The translations under genes and the position numbers were made by a program. A stretch of 64,000 nt of DNA from JBMHDW01 sp049889175 (GTDB taxonomy: Bacteria > Pseudomonadota > Gammaproteobacteria > Comchoanobacterales > Comchoanobacteraceae): positions 292,903 through 356,902 of the forward strand of contig JBMHDW010000001.1 in assembly GCA_049889175.1 (NCBI GenBank), given 5' to 3'. Positions 53,595-62,132 of the stretch are shown one piece after another (position 1 is the first letter of the stretch; the number at the start of each line of letters is the position of its first letter). Under the pieces are notes generated by a model. That model searched no databases and was not told the DNA's origin. It saw only the letters and a program-made list of their open reading frames with translations.

Positions 53595-54826
53595 GATTGA
53601 TGTTGATCAATAAGGTTTGCGATAATGCTGTGATTCATTTGCTTGTGTTGAGCTAAATAATCCAGTGCTAAAGATTTAATGTAGGAAGCGTGCTCTTGAG
53701 ATAGGTTAAAATCTTGTAGGATATTATCAATATGTAGGCGCATATGACCAGGGGTGATGCCTTCAGTAACAAGTGCTTTTAAAGCGGCTAAGTTTTGAAG
53801 TAGGCCTAAAGCAGCAGCTCTTTCGGCAAGTTCAGTTGCACGTTTGATATTCATAATTTTGAGTGCCAACTGTGCTCCTGGATGTTGCCTGGTGATGCCG
53901 CCTACGATACCCAATGGTATGGGCACGCTAAGGCGCCCTTTTAGTTGATTGCCATTATAGGACCACTCTGTAAGACCTTGATAACGACCATGTCGAGCAG
54001 CATAACTATGAATGGCTGCTGAAGTAGCACGCCAATCATTACCAGTAGCAATCATGATGGGTTCGATGGCATTCATAATACCTTTATTATGTGTTGCAGC
54101 ACGGGAAATATCTTGTTTGGCAACTTGGTTTAAGAATACAATGCGCTCAGCTAAAATAGGGTCATCAATGTCTAAAGTTAATTGAGCATGTGAGCAGGTT
54201 GTTGTATGGTTGCTGAGGATGCATGTTAATACAGTATGATCAAATTGACTTTCAAAGAGTTGCTTTAATGCTTCACAAATTTGGTTGGTACGATTTGCAC
54301 CCATTGCATCCAGTGTATTAACATGAACATGAAGCTGAAAAAAATCCTCGAAAGAATGTATGGTAATGTTTTGCACTCCGCCACCACGTTGATGCCAAGA
54401 GTGAGCAACAGTTGTATTGAGTGCTTGAACCCATGAAGGGATGTTCTCTTCTATAGATTTGGATTCTTGAGCGGTCAGTCGGCCAGGCACAATCACTTGT
54501 CCTATCTGCAATATATTATCACTTTCAGTTGACAGTTTGCCGTCTTCTCTGACCCATTTCGTTGTTTTATTTAATGCTGCAATAATAGAGGTTTCTTCAA
54601 CAGCAAGAACGGCATGGCATTGTGCATCATTTATGGGGATATTATTCACAATACCTAAAGGTAAAGAGTGGGCGCCAATGCAATTTTCTATCCAGTCATC
54701 TGCTAGTGATAAGCACTCTGCTGGCGCGCTATTCAGCAAATACTCAGCAGCATTAGCTGTTAAAAGACCACTGTTAACTAAGTAAGCGATTCGATCAGAT
54801 TGGGACAATTTATATAATGCTTTCAT
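53585..54826 (-). CDS. mvaA: hydroxymethylglutaryl-CoA reductase (class II)
   Basis: 413 residues, close to the usual 430. It shows the class II features: a short N-terminus, ENCIGAHSLPLGI, the catalytic Glu in AVEETSIIAA, the DAMGAN motif and a late His-containing tail. It reduces HMG-CoA to mevalonate (class II enzymes prefer NADH or NADPH depending on species). First gene of the mvaA-PMK-mvaD-PPTase operon. HMG-CoA synthase is not in this window. Confidence 0.9.
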   Translation of the reverse strand: MKALYKLSQSDRIAYLVNSGLLTANAAEYLLNSAPAECLSLADDWIENCIGAHSLPLGIVNNIPINDAQCHAVLAVEETSIIAALNKTTKWVREDGKLSTESDNILQIGQVIVPGRLTAQESKSIEENIPSWVQALNTTVAHSWHQRGGGVQNITIHSFEDFFQLHVHVNTLDAMGANRTNQICEALKQLFESQFDHTVLTCILSNHTTTCSHAQLTLDIDDPILAERIVFLNQVAKQDISRAATHNKGIMNAIEPIMIATGNDWRATSAAIHSYAARHGRYQGLTEWSYNGNQLKGRLSVPIPLGIVGGITRQHPGAQLALKIMNIKRATELAERAAALGLLQNLAALKALVTEGITPGHMRLHIDNILQDFNLSQEHASYIKSLALDYLAQHKQMNHSIIANLIDQHQSCN

Positions 54827-54843
54827 AACTATCTCGTAGACCC

Positions 54844-54871
54844 ATTATACTGATGTGGTACTAAGTTGCAA
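54844..54871 (-). promoter_or_regulatory. possible promoter of the mevalonate operon
   Basis: On the minus strand, TTGCAA (54866-54871, 4/6) is followed by a 16-base spacer and a perfect TATAAT (54844-54849), close upstream of the mvaA ATG at 54826. Confidence 0.5.
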
Positions 54872-55000
54872 ATGTCTTTATTTTATAAAGGTAATAACGA
54901 ACTAAGATACAAATAAATGACAATAAATCATCTTTAATCAATTAAGTGTTAGGCTTCAAGCGCGAGACATGGTTTCATAAAAACGATATTATTCTTGTGC

Positions 55001-55777
55001 TTAATTGTTATGTTGATAATCAGCTGAGTTTTCATTGTAGTGCAGTTTAATTTCATTCATAAAGGTTAAGAAAGAGAGCATTACACAAAGTTCAAAACCA
55101 ACACGTCCATCTAGGAATCCAAGTTTTATAATATAAAATTTAATAAATACAAATAAAGGTTTAATGATTGTTAGTGGAAATATTATTTTCTTTTTATTGA
55201 GTGCATTCTGTTGTGCTTTTAATGATGAATAGTGATTCATTTTTTTTATGAATTGAGTTCTGCTGTGAATACTAAAGTGATTCATTTTGGTCTTTAATTG
55301 TCCAATTGATGAATTATCTTGAGTAGGTTCAATTCCTTCATGTATTATTTTATCGTTAACCGAGGCATAACCTTTTCGAAATAATCGTAACTTCTTGTTA
55401 TCTCGCCAAACAAACCTAACAGGTATGCCACAATAGAAGTTTTTTAGGGGTATAAAGAATAAATCGTTAGGTTGGTTAGATGATAATATGTCTTGAATTT
55501 CCTCTTTAAGTTCAGGGGTTACTTCTTCATCGGCATCAATTGAAAGCACCCAATCTGATGTGATATATGATAATGCTTTCTGTTTCTGGGGGCCAAAGCC
55601 TAGCCAAGGTTGATGAAATATTTTCACTTGAGGATATTGCTTTGCAATATTAAGTGTTTCATCAGTACTACCTGAATCAACAATAACAATTTCATCAGCC
55701 CAGCATACTGCATCTAAACATCGTTTGATATTGAGAGCTTCATTTTGAGTAATGATCATAACACCGAGCGTCGTCAT
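55001..55777 (-). CDS. GT2 glycosyltransferase of the WaaE/LPS-core type
   Basis: 258 residues. The GT-A domain shows VMIITQNEALNIKRCLDAV, WADEIVIVDSGSTDET, QKQKAL and the DxD-like SIDADEEV, the pattern of LPS inner-core beta-glucosyltransferases (WaaE/KdtX). The C-terminal part is basic with one hydrophobic stretch. Probably adds a sugar to the LPS core; acceptor and sugar not deducible. Divergent from idi. Confidence 0.75.
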   Translation of the reverse strand: MTTLGVMIITQNEALNIKRCLDAVCWADEIVIVDSGSTDETLNIAKQYPQVKIFHQPWLGFGPQKQKALSYITSDWVLSIDADEEVTPELKEEIQDILSSNQPNDLFFIPLKNFYCGIPVRFVWRDNKKLRLFRKGYASVNDKIIHEGIEPTQDNSSIGQLKTKMNHFSIHSRTQFIKKMNHYSSLKAQQNALNKKKIIFPLTIIKPLFVFIKFYIIKLGFLDGRVGFELCVMLSFLTFMNEIKLHYNENSADYQHNN

Positions 55778-55863
55778 TGAAATCCTCCAAAAATAGAATC
55801 ACAATGTTATCAAATGATGAACTATATTTGCAATAAGTAAGTCTTTTAGTTAACCTTAGTCGT

Positions 55864-56430
55864 ATGAATGATATGCCTTTCAATGACCCCAATATTTATG
55901 CACCGCTCATTTTAGTAGATGCGATGGATCAGCCTATTGGACAAGCAACTAAGTTAGAAGTTCATCAACAAGGGCTTCGCCATAGGGCTTTTTCTGTTTT
56001 TGTGGTGAGACAGACGCAAAATGGTTTTGAGTGTTTAATGCAACGAAGGCACCCAGAAAAGTATCATTCTGGAGGCTTATGGGCCAATACTGCTTGTGGG
56101 CATCCTGAGCCAAATGAAGAATTATTAGATGCGGCTGAAAATAGATTGCATTATGAAATGGGTGTAAGGGCACATTTAAAACATATTGGCGTTTTTGAGT
56201 ATTGTAGTCGTGTTGGTTCATTTTTAGAGCATGAAGTGGATCACGTGTTTTTAGCCATTGATGATGTTGAGATGGACCCACATCCAGATGAAGTTGTTGA
56301 GACAATGTGGATGCCATTATCACAACTCATATTAGACTTGGCTGAGCAGCCTGAAGCATTTGTGCCCTGGTTATTGCCCGCATTGAGTTTGCTGACCAAC
56401 GCACTCATTCAGGATGAACATGCTATTTGA
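55864..56430 (+). CDS. idi: isopentenyl-diphosphate delta-isomerase type I
   Basis: 188 residues. Nudix-like fold with the catalytic Cys in LWANTACGHP and the Glu in FLEHEVDHVF. FSVFVV and QRRHPEKYHSGG are also typical. It interconverts IPP and DMAPP, which is essential with the mevalonate route. It overlaps the following SDR gene by 11 bases. Confidence 0.92.
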   Translation: MNDMPFNDPNIYAPLILVDAMDQPIGQATKLEVHQQGLRHRAFSVFVVRQTQNGFECLMQRRHPEKYHSGGLWANTACGHPEPNEELLDAAENRLHYEMGVRAHLKHIGVFEYCSRVGSFLEHEVDHVFLAIDDVEMDPHPDEVVETMWMPLSQLILDLAEQPEAFVPWLLPALSLLTNALIQDEHAI

Positions 56431-57274
56431 TCACAGTGTTTTTGCTGGAAAGCGATTCATCATTACAGGTGGTGGTTCAGGACTAGGGCAAAGCCTTGCA
56501 ATCTTTTTGATCAATCACGGAGCTAATGTTGTTTTATTGGGTCGTTCCATTGCACGTTTAAACGATATGAAAACACAATTTGGTGATGCTGTTGAGGTTC
56601 ATCCGTGCAATATTAAAGATTATCAGCAGGTTAATCATGTAATACAAGCTTGTTGCAAAAATCCTGTGGATGGATTAATCAACAATGCTGCCGCAAATTT
56701 TCCGTTACCTACAGAACAGTTGTCTCAAAATGCGTTTCACGCCATTTTTGATACCGTTGCACAGGGCACATTTTATATGACACAAGCGATGGGAAAGCAT
56801 TGGCTTAAACATAAAAAAAAGGGTGTCATTGTTTCTTTGTCAACAACATATGCAAGTGGTGCAGGTCCGTTTGTGGTTCCATCAGCTATGGGCAAAGCTG
56901 CAGTTGAGGCCATGACTCGCTCTTTAGCTGTGGAGTGGGGAAATCGAGATATTCGACTTTTAGCTGTATCACCTGGGCTGATTCATACCGATGGAGCCTG
57001 GAAACATTTATTTGCTGCAGTAGCCGATGAGCAAGCTATGGACACTTATATTCCTAGTGGGCAGGCGGGTACGCAAGATGCATTGAATCAACTTATAGGT
57101 CTAATGCTATCTGATGGTTGTCCTTATTTAACTGGAACAGTTGTTCCTCTAGATGGTGCTTTTGCCCTCACCAGTGGTGCAGGCCCTTTTTATCACTGGT
57201 TTAAATCATTAACGCCTGAGCAATGGGATAAAGTGAAAAGACTGGGCAAGCAAGCTGATAATGAACATGATTGA
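56420..57274 (+). CDS. short-chain dehydrogenase/reductase, 2,4-dienoyl-CoA-reductase-like
   Basis: 284 residues from the second ATG (56420), which has AGGA 6 bases upstream. Cofactor loop ITGGGSGLG, LINNAAANF, and SAMGKAAVEAMTRSLAVEWG with the catalytic Lys but Ser-Ala-Met-Gly in place of Tyr, as in dienoyl-CoA reductases. SPGLIHTDG follows. Probably in fatty acid beta-oxidation of unsaturated chains. It overlaps the next gene by 14 bases. Confidence 0.75.
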   Translation: MLFDHSVFAGKRFIITGGGSGLGQSLAIFLINHGANVVLLGRSIARLNDMKTQFGDAVEVHPCNIKDYQQVNHVIQACCKNPVDGLINNAAANFPLPTEQLSQNAFHAIFDTVAQGTFYMTQAMGKHWLKHKKKGVIVSLSTTYASGAGPFVVPSAMGKAAVEAMTRSLAVEWGNRDIRLLAVSPGLIHTDGAWKHLFAAVADEQAMDTYIPSGQAGTQDALNQLIGLMLSDGCPYLTGTVVPLDGAFALTSGAGPFYHWFKSLTPEQWDKVKRLGKQADNEHD

Positions 57275-57824
57275 TTATCAAAATTGTAAAACACCTGAAG
57301 ATCTTTGGCTTATGGTCAGTCAATATATTGCAGATCATTATCTTAAGTGGAAGGACCCATATCATACGTTAAGTATCGCCTATGAGGATTCTAAGAAGTT
57401 GATTAATATGGCTACTGTTGTGCTACGCCATTTTGATCCAATAAAAAAAACACTAACTTTTCATACCGATAGTCGCAGTATGAAAATGCAAGCAAAGTTA
57501 ATGAATGCCATGCATTACTATCCAGGCTTGCCCATTCAAGTTCGTTATCAAGGAAGTGTTGTTTTTAATCACATGGATAAAACTGCATTAGATAAATGGG
57601 ATCAATTAACGCCATCTCAGCAGCATTGTTATCAGATTGAACATGCACCTGCAACTGAAATCACAAGCCCCCCTCATTTCAAAGCTAATGGTAAAGCATT
57701 TTTTTCTATGGTGACTTTAAAACTTACATTTATCGATATTTTATACTTACATCATCAGGGGCATATTCGATCTAGGTTGACTTGTCAAGATGGCGTATGG
57801 AATGGAGTATGGTTATCTCCTTAG
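57261..57824 (+). CDS. PNPOx-like flavin-binding oxidase
   Basis: 187 residues with the split-barrel pattern of the pyridoxamine-phosphate-oxidase-like (Alr4036/PNPOx) family: MATVVLRHFDPIKKTLTFHTDSRSMKMQ and FSMVTLKLTFIDILYLH. The substrate is unknown; some relatives are true PNP oxidases. It lies at the end of the idi-SDR-PNPOx unit; the start overlaps the SDR gene, and ATGs at 57261 and 57267 are both possible. Confidence 0.7.
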   Translation: MNMIDYQNCKTPEDLWLMVSQYIADHYLKWKDPYHTLSIAYEDSKKLINMATVVLRHFDPIKKTLTFHTDSRSMKMQAKLMNAMHYYPGLPIQVRYQGSVVFNHMDKTALDKWDQLTPSQQHCYQIEHAPATEITSPPHFKANGKAFFSMVTLKLTFIDILYLHHQGHIRSRLTCQDGVWNGVWLSP

Positions 57825-57955
57825 ATGATTTACCGCTAAGTTAGATGTGTTGTGGTTAAATCAATAGGCTCTGTTGACTGATTGAATTAAAAGACTTGAT
57901 TTACCAAATTATATTATGCAATTATTATGCTAATGGATTATCTCTGGGTGAAAGC

Positions 57956-58750
57956 ATGACTAGAATCATTATTTTGTTACTATTTTGTTCTTCACAGGTT
58001 TTTTCACAAGAGTATTGTAAACATGAAGATATTACAAAAGATGATGGAACTTACCTTAAAGCAATACCTGCTAGATGTACTTCGTTAGATTTGTCTCCAA
58101 CGCTACCTGCCCCACTATATGCACTTTCTTCTGAACAGAAAAAGAGGCTATTGTTAGGAGATGATGGAGCGAAAAAGATAGCAAATATGCTTCATGATAA
58201 CAATTCTATTAAATTTTTGAGTTTACATAAAAACTTAATTGGATTAAAGGGCGCTAAAGCCTTAGCAAACGTTTTGAAGAATCATAATAAAACTCTTAAA
58301 GCGTTAGACCTTTCAAATAATACTATAAAATCTGATGGTGCTTTAGAGATAGTAAAATCTGTAATGCATAAAGATGATTTTGAGTTGGACCTTAGTCTTA
58401 ATGGAATAGACGATAATCTAATAAAAGGAATGGATAAGCTCGTGGAGCAAGATCCGAATAAGACATTTAACTTTGAAACAATTTTGCTTTTAAATAATTT
58501 TATTAAAGATGAAGGTGCCAGATATTTAGCAAAAATTCTAGATAACCATAAGCATCTCAAAAAGTTAAATCTTGAAGGTAATGACATTAAGGATAGTGGC
58601 GCTATAGCTTTGGCAGAAGCTTTGATGAACCATGAGACACTTGAATGGTTTGGAGTTGCTCATAATAAAATTGGAAAAAAGGGTCTTAAAGAGCTGAATC
58701 AATCTAATGAACATAATAAGAAATTAGAAATTAAAAACAATCAATATTAA
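57956..58750 (+). CDS. exported leucine-rich-repeat protein (divergent first member)
   Basis: 264 residues from the ATG at 57956, chosen because it begins a signal peptide (MTRIIILLLFCSSQVFSQ). The frame is open 20 codons upstream with no site. An N-terminal pair of cysteines (EYC.., ARC) precedes about six ribonuclease-inhibitor-type LRRs, such as GDDGAKKIANMLHDNN and GLKGAKALANVLKNHN. It is more diverged than the four downstream copies and lacks their shared upstream sequence. LRRs bind proteins; the partner is unknown. Confidence 0.8.
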   Translation: MTRIIILLLFCSSQVFSQEYCKHEDITKDDGTYLKAIPARCTSLDLSPTLPAPLYALSSEQKKRLLLGDDGAKKIANMLHDNNSIKFLSLHKNLIGLKGAKALANVLKNHNKTLKALDLSNNTIKSDGALEIVKSVMHKDDFELDLSLNGIDDNLIKGMDKLVEQDPNKTFNFETILLLNNFIKDEGARYLAKILDNHKHLKKLNLEGNDIKDSGAIALAEALMNHETLEWFGVAHNKIGKKGLKELNQSNEHNKKLEIKNNQY

Positions 58751-59083
58751 TGTTAAATAAAGACTAAGAATAGTCGATTGTTGTTTGGCGATATCATAGG
58801 CTAGTTGATTAATCAGTTGAATATATTCTTGTATGACTTTTAACCTAACAGATTATTCGTGTTATTTGCTTTTAAATGGCTTATTGGGTTATAGCAGCAA
58901 GGTGTGTTTAATGATAAGATTTCATTTAAATCAGTCTCATTTTGAATTAGAAAGCTTTTGTTTATACAATGACACTATAAGGATATGCGTATTTTAATAT
59001 TGATGATTAATTTCATTAAAAACCAGCCAAGAAACAATTAATAAACTATAATATCAATGAGATAGATAAAAGGGAGTCTAAAG
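58751..59083. repeat. spacer with first copy of the LRR-leader repeat
   Basis: 58751-58950 holds no gene I can support. 58951-59083 is the first copy of a sequence reused before other LRR genes. It runs from AAGCTTTTG through TGATGATTAATTTCATT and AAACCAGCCA to the perfect -10-like TATAAT (59047-59052) and the AAAAGGGAG ribosome-binding site. Its repetition upstream of paralogous genes implies duplication of gene plus promoter. Confidence 0.8.
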
Positions 59084-59824
59084 ATGCTAAAAAGAATAGG
59101 ATTCATATTGATGCTAGCAAGTGGTATGACAATTGGTGCAAGTGAGTGCACATTTGATGATATTGATAAAGACGGATGGTGGTTCTGGACAAATTGGGAG
59201 ATACCAAAGCATTGTCAATTGCTGAATCTTAGTAAGAATAGACTTGGAGCTGAAGGAGCACAATTGTTAGCTACGGCATTAAAAGAGAATGACACACTGC
59301 TTTGGCTAAATCTTTATACTAGTTACATAGGAGATGAAGGCGCAAAAGCGTTGGCAACAGCCTTGAAAGAGAATAAGAATATAAAACTGACTAGTCTTAT
59401 TCTTAATGAGAATGACATAGGATATGAAGGAGCAAGAGAGTTAGCAGCAGCTTTGTTGATAAATGAGACCCTGACTGAGCTTGATCTAGGTAGAAATGAA
59501 ATAGGAGGTGAGGGAGCAAAAGAGTTGGCGACTGCCTTGAAAGAGAATAAGAAAATAAAACTGACTGAGCTTAATCTTTTTAGAAATGGAATAGGATATG
59601 AAGGAGCAAAAGCGTTGGCAGCAGCCATGTTAGTGAATGACACATTAACTAGTCTTAATCTCCAGAATAATGGAATAGGATTTGAAGGAGCAAAAGCGTT
59701 GGCAACAGTTATGAAAGGGAATGACACACTGACTGAGCTTTATCTTCAAAGTAATAATAAAAAAGAAGCAGTTCTTAATGAGGTGATGGACGCATTATGG
59801 TTGAATCAGCAAAGTCATGAATGA
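59084..59824 (+). CDS. exported leucine-rich-repeat protein
   Basis: 246 residues. Signal peptide MLKRIGFILMLASGMTIGAS, then a cap with two cysteines and W-x-IP (ECTFDD..WEIPKHC), then six LRRs of 28-30 residues (consensus LxxLxLxxNxIGxEGAKxLAxAL). The cysteine cap plus RNI-type LRR resembles eukaryotic extracellular or NLR-type proteins. Preceded by the shared leader repeat. The short Asn/Lys-rich C-terminus looks like a decayed last repeat. Confidence 0.85.
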   Translation: MLKRIGFILMLASGMTIGASECTFDDIDKDGWWFWTNWEIPKHCQLLNLSKNRLGAEGAQLLATALKENDTLLWLNLYTSYIGDEGAKALATALKENKNIKLTSLILNENDIGYEGARELAAALLINETLTELDLGRNEIGGEGAKELATALKENKKIKLTELNLFRNGIGYEGAKALAAAMLVNDTLTSLNLQNNGIGFEGAKALATVMKGNDTLTELYLQSNNKKEAVLNEVMDALWLNQQSHE

Positions 59825-59965
59825 TCTATTTTATACCTTGGGTTAAAAATAATAAGCTTAGAGTAATTCCCTTATGGTTTTTAAAGGCATTGCGTATCAT
59901 GAGCATAAATAAATCATGACAAGTATTCAAAAATGTACTATATCAAGTAGGTTAAGAAGGAGTGA

Positions 59966-60727
59966 ATGATGATAAAAAAGTTAGGTATGTTACTCATGCT
60001 GGTCAGTAGCTTGATGCTTAGTGCAGAAGAAAAGTTGAGTTATTGGAGTTGCAGCACTAATAACTGCGAGATGTATTATCAATGCCCCGCTACAATCGTT
60101 GGTGTAAATGCACATCAAAGATACTATGACCCCTCCCCCTGTCTTAAAAAAGAAGAACATTGGCAAATGACACTTGAAAATGCCAAGAAAAAGGCAGATG
60201 ACTTAAAGAAGGAGAACGTGGTTTGGTTTAGTTTAAAAGGATGCCTCTACTACTGTAAAAATCTGGGCACCCCAATTGCGAAGAAATTGGCAGAAGTATT
60301 AAAGGAAAATGGCATGCTGACTCATCTTGATCTTACTTCTCATAACATAGGAGATGATGGAGCGATTGCATTGGCAGAAGCGTTGAAGGAGAACAGCACA
60401 CTGACTGAGCTTGTTCTTCAATACAGTAACATAGAAGATAAAGGAGCGATGGCATTGGCAGAAGCGTTGAAGGAGAAAAATAGGACACTGACTCATCTTG
60501 ATCTTTTGAATAATAACATAGGAGATAAAGGAGCGATGGCATTGGCAGAAGCGTCGAAGAAAAATGATACACTGAAAGTTATTAACCTGAAATATAATTT
60601 AAAGATAAACAAAGATAAATTTAAAGACTATCCAAAACTCCAATTGTCTGAAAATGAAAAAAATAATGAAAATGAAGAAAATAATCAAAATGATTATTGG
60701 AATAATGAAGATGATTATTGGCAATAG
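59966..60727 (+). CDS. exported leucine-rich-repeat protein, Cys-rich N-terminus
   Basis: 253 residues with a signal peptide (MMIKKLGMLLMLVSSLMLSA). The N-terminal 110 residues are unusual, with at least six Cys and two Lys-rich helices, rather than the standard cap. Then come about four LRRs (for example GDDGAIALAEALKENS). The tail is Asn/Glu-rich low complexity ending DYWQ. It lacks the shared leader; AGAAGGAG lies just upstream. The last bases overlap an LRR fragment in another frame. Confidence 0.8.
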   Translation: MMIKKLGMLLMLVSSLMLSAEEKLSYWSCSTNNCEMYYQCPATIVGVNAHQRYYDPSPCLKKEEHWQMTLENAKKKADDLKKENVVWFSLKGCLYYCKNLGTPIAKKLAEVLKENGMLTHLDLTSHNIGDDGAIALAEALKENSTLTELVLQYSNIEDKGAMALAEALKEKNRTLTHLDLLNNNIGDKGAMALAEASKKNDTLKVINLKYNLKINKDKFKDYPKLQLSENEKNNENEENNQNDYWNNEDDYWQ

Positions 60728-60942
60728 CCTTGAAAGAGAATAAGAATATAAAACTGACTTGGCTTGATCTTAGTGGGAATGAAATAGGATATTTAGGCGC
60801 TAAAGAGCTAGCAGCAGCATTGAATAAAAATGAGACGCTGACTTCGCTTTATCTTAGTGATAATGAAATAGGAGATGAGGGCGCGAAAGAGTTGGCAACA
60901 GCTATGAAAGAGAATAATATACTGACTATTGACTATGATTAA
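60718..60942 (+). pseudogene. out-of-frame LRR gene fragment
   Basis: About 74 codons encoding two and a half LRRs identical in style to those of the neighbours (ALKENKNIKLTWLDLSGNEIGYLGAKEL..). The frame is blocked by a stop just upstream, has no Met start, no signal peptide and no ribosome-binding site. It lies in a different frame from the preceding gene. Probably the remnant of a longer LRR gene after recombination. Confidence 0.7.
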
Positions 60943-61153
60943 TTACAGACTATGTCCCTATCAAAAAACTTCATTGGAGAAAATTGCCGAGTGTGGGTGT
61001 TAGTTAAAATATAGTAAAAAAAAGCTTTTGTAAATACAATGACACTATAATGCCATGCGTATTTTAATATTGATGATTAATTTCATTAAAAACCAGCCAA
61101 AAAACAATTAATGAATTATAATATCAATGAGATAGATAAAAGGGAGTCTAAAG
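60936..61153. repeat. LRR intergenic repeat copy (long form)
   Basis: It begins with the end of an LRR frame (GATTAATTA), then an ACTATG..TTATCAAAAAA segment, a GCCGAG motif, and from about 61021 the shared leader (AAGCTTTTG to AAAGGGAG). It is closely similar to 61912-62132, indicating duplication of the whole gene-plus-spacer unit. Confidence 0.8.
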
Positions 61154-61789
61154 ATGATTAAAAGAGTAGGATTGGTATTAATGCTGATAAGCAGTGTAAT
61201 GATTAGTGCAAGAGATTGCATCTCTAAGGACATCACCATAGATGTTAATGAATGGTCGATATCAGTGGATTGTACCCGTCTTAATCTTTTTGAATTTCAT
61301 ATAGATGATAACAAGGCCGAAAAGATAGCAACAGCACTGGAGAAAAATGAGATACTGACTGAGCTTGGTCTTATAGGGAATAAAATAGGAGATAAGGGAG
61401 CAAAAGCATTGGCAGAAGTGTTGATGGAGAATGAGACACTGACTTTGCTTGATCTTCGTAGGAATAAAATAGAAGATTTAGGCGCTAAAGAGTTAGCAGC
61501 AGCATTGAATAATAAAAATAAGAAACTGACTGATCTTTATCTTAGTAGGAATAGTATAGGAGATTTAGGCGCTAAAGAGTTAGCAGTAGCATTGAATAAT
61601 AATAAGACACTGATTTCGCTTGATCTTGGTCATAATAACATAGGAGATGTGGGCGCTAAAGAGCTAGCAGCAGCATTTAAGGATGACAAGACTCTAGAAT
61701 ATTTAAATTTAAAAGGAAATAAATATAATGATGAAACAAGGAAATTTTTGATAAAAACTCAGCCGGAAAATAAGACTCTAGATATCTAG
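61154..61789 (+). CDS. exported leucine-rich-repeat protein, probably frameshifted
   Basis: 211 residues in this frame. Signal peptide MIKRVGLVLMLISSVMISA, cap DCISKD..WSISVDC, about seven LRRs. After residue 205 the frame ends at 61789, but LRR coding continues in another frame from 61786 to 61917. A frameshift or recombination scar near 61785 is likely, so the functional protein may be longer or truncated. Preceded by the full leader repeat. Confidence 0.8.
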   Translation: MIKRVGLVLMLISSVMISARDCISKDITIDVNEWSISVDCTRLNLFEFHIDDNKAEKIATALEKNEILTELGLIGNKIGDKGAKALAEVLMENETLTLLDLRRNKIEDLGAKELAAALNNKNKKLTDLYLSRNSIGDLGAKELAVALNNNKTLISLDLGHNNIGDVGAKELAAAFKDDKTLEYLNLKGNKYNDETRKFLIKTQPENKTLDI

Positions 61790-61917
61790 CAGCAGCATTG
61801 AAAGGTAATAAGACCGTAGAGAATTTAAATTTCAGTGACAATGACTTCAGAGATAAAATAAGGAAATTTATGCAAAATAATAAGCCCAAGCAGCTAACTA
61901 ATTACTTTGATGATTAA
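61786..61917 (+). pseudogene. LRR tail in shifted frame
   Basis: 43 codons (LAAALKGNKTVENLNFSDND.. to NYFDD) that continue the repeat pattern of the preceding gene in a different frame and end at a TAA with the same FDD tail as the gene at 62133. Too short to be an independent gene; best read as the cut-off end of the upstream LRR gene. Confidence 0.65.
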
Positions 61918-62132
61918 TTAGAGACTATGACCTTATCAAAAAAGCTTTATTAGAGAAAATTGCCGAGTTTGGGTATAAGTTAAAATATAATAAGAATAAA
62001 AAGCTTTTGTTTATACGATGACACTATAAGGACATGCGTATTTTAATATTGATGATTAATTTCATTAAAAACCAGCCAAAAAACAATTAATGAACTATAA
62101 TATCAATGAGATAGATAAAAGGGAGTCTAAAG
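61912..62132. repeat. LRR intergenic repeat copy (long form)
   Basis: A near duplicate of 60936-61153. After the TGATTAATTA end it has the same ACTATGACCTTATCAAAAAA and GCCGAG segment, then the leader from AAGCTTTTG (62001) to AAAAGGGAG before the ATG at 62133. A perfect TATAAT is retained in the leader. Confidence 0.8.

Noticed and set aside
59323..59727. Long minus-strand open frame opposite an LRR gene
   Set aside because: It is an antisense shadow of the repetitive LRR coding sequence, with no signal, site or homology.
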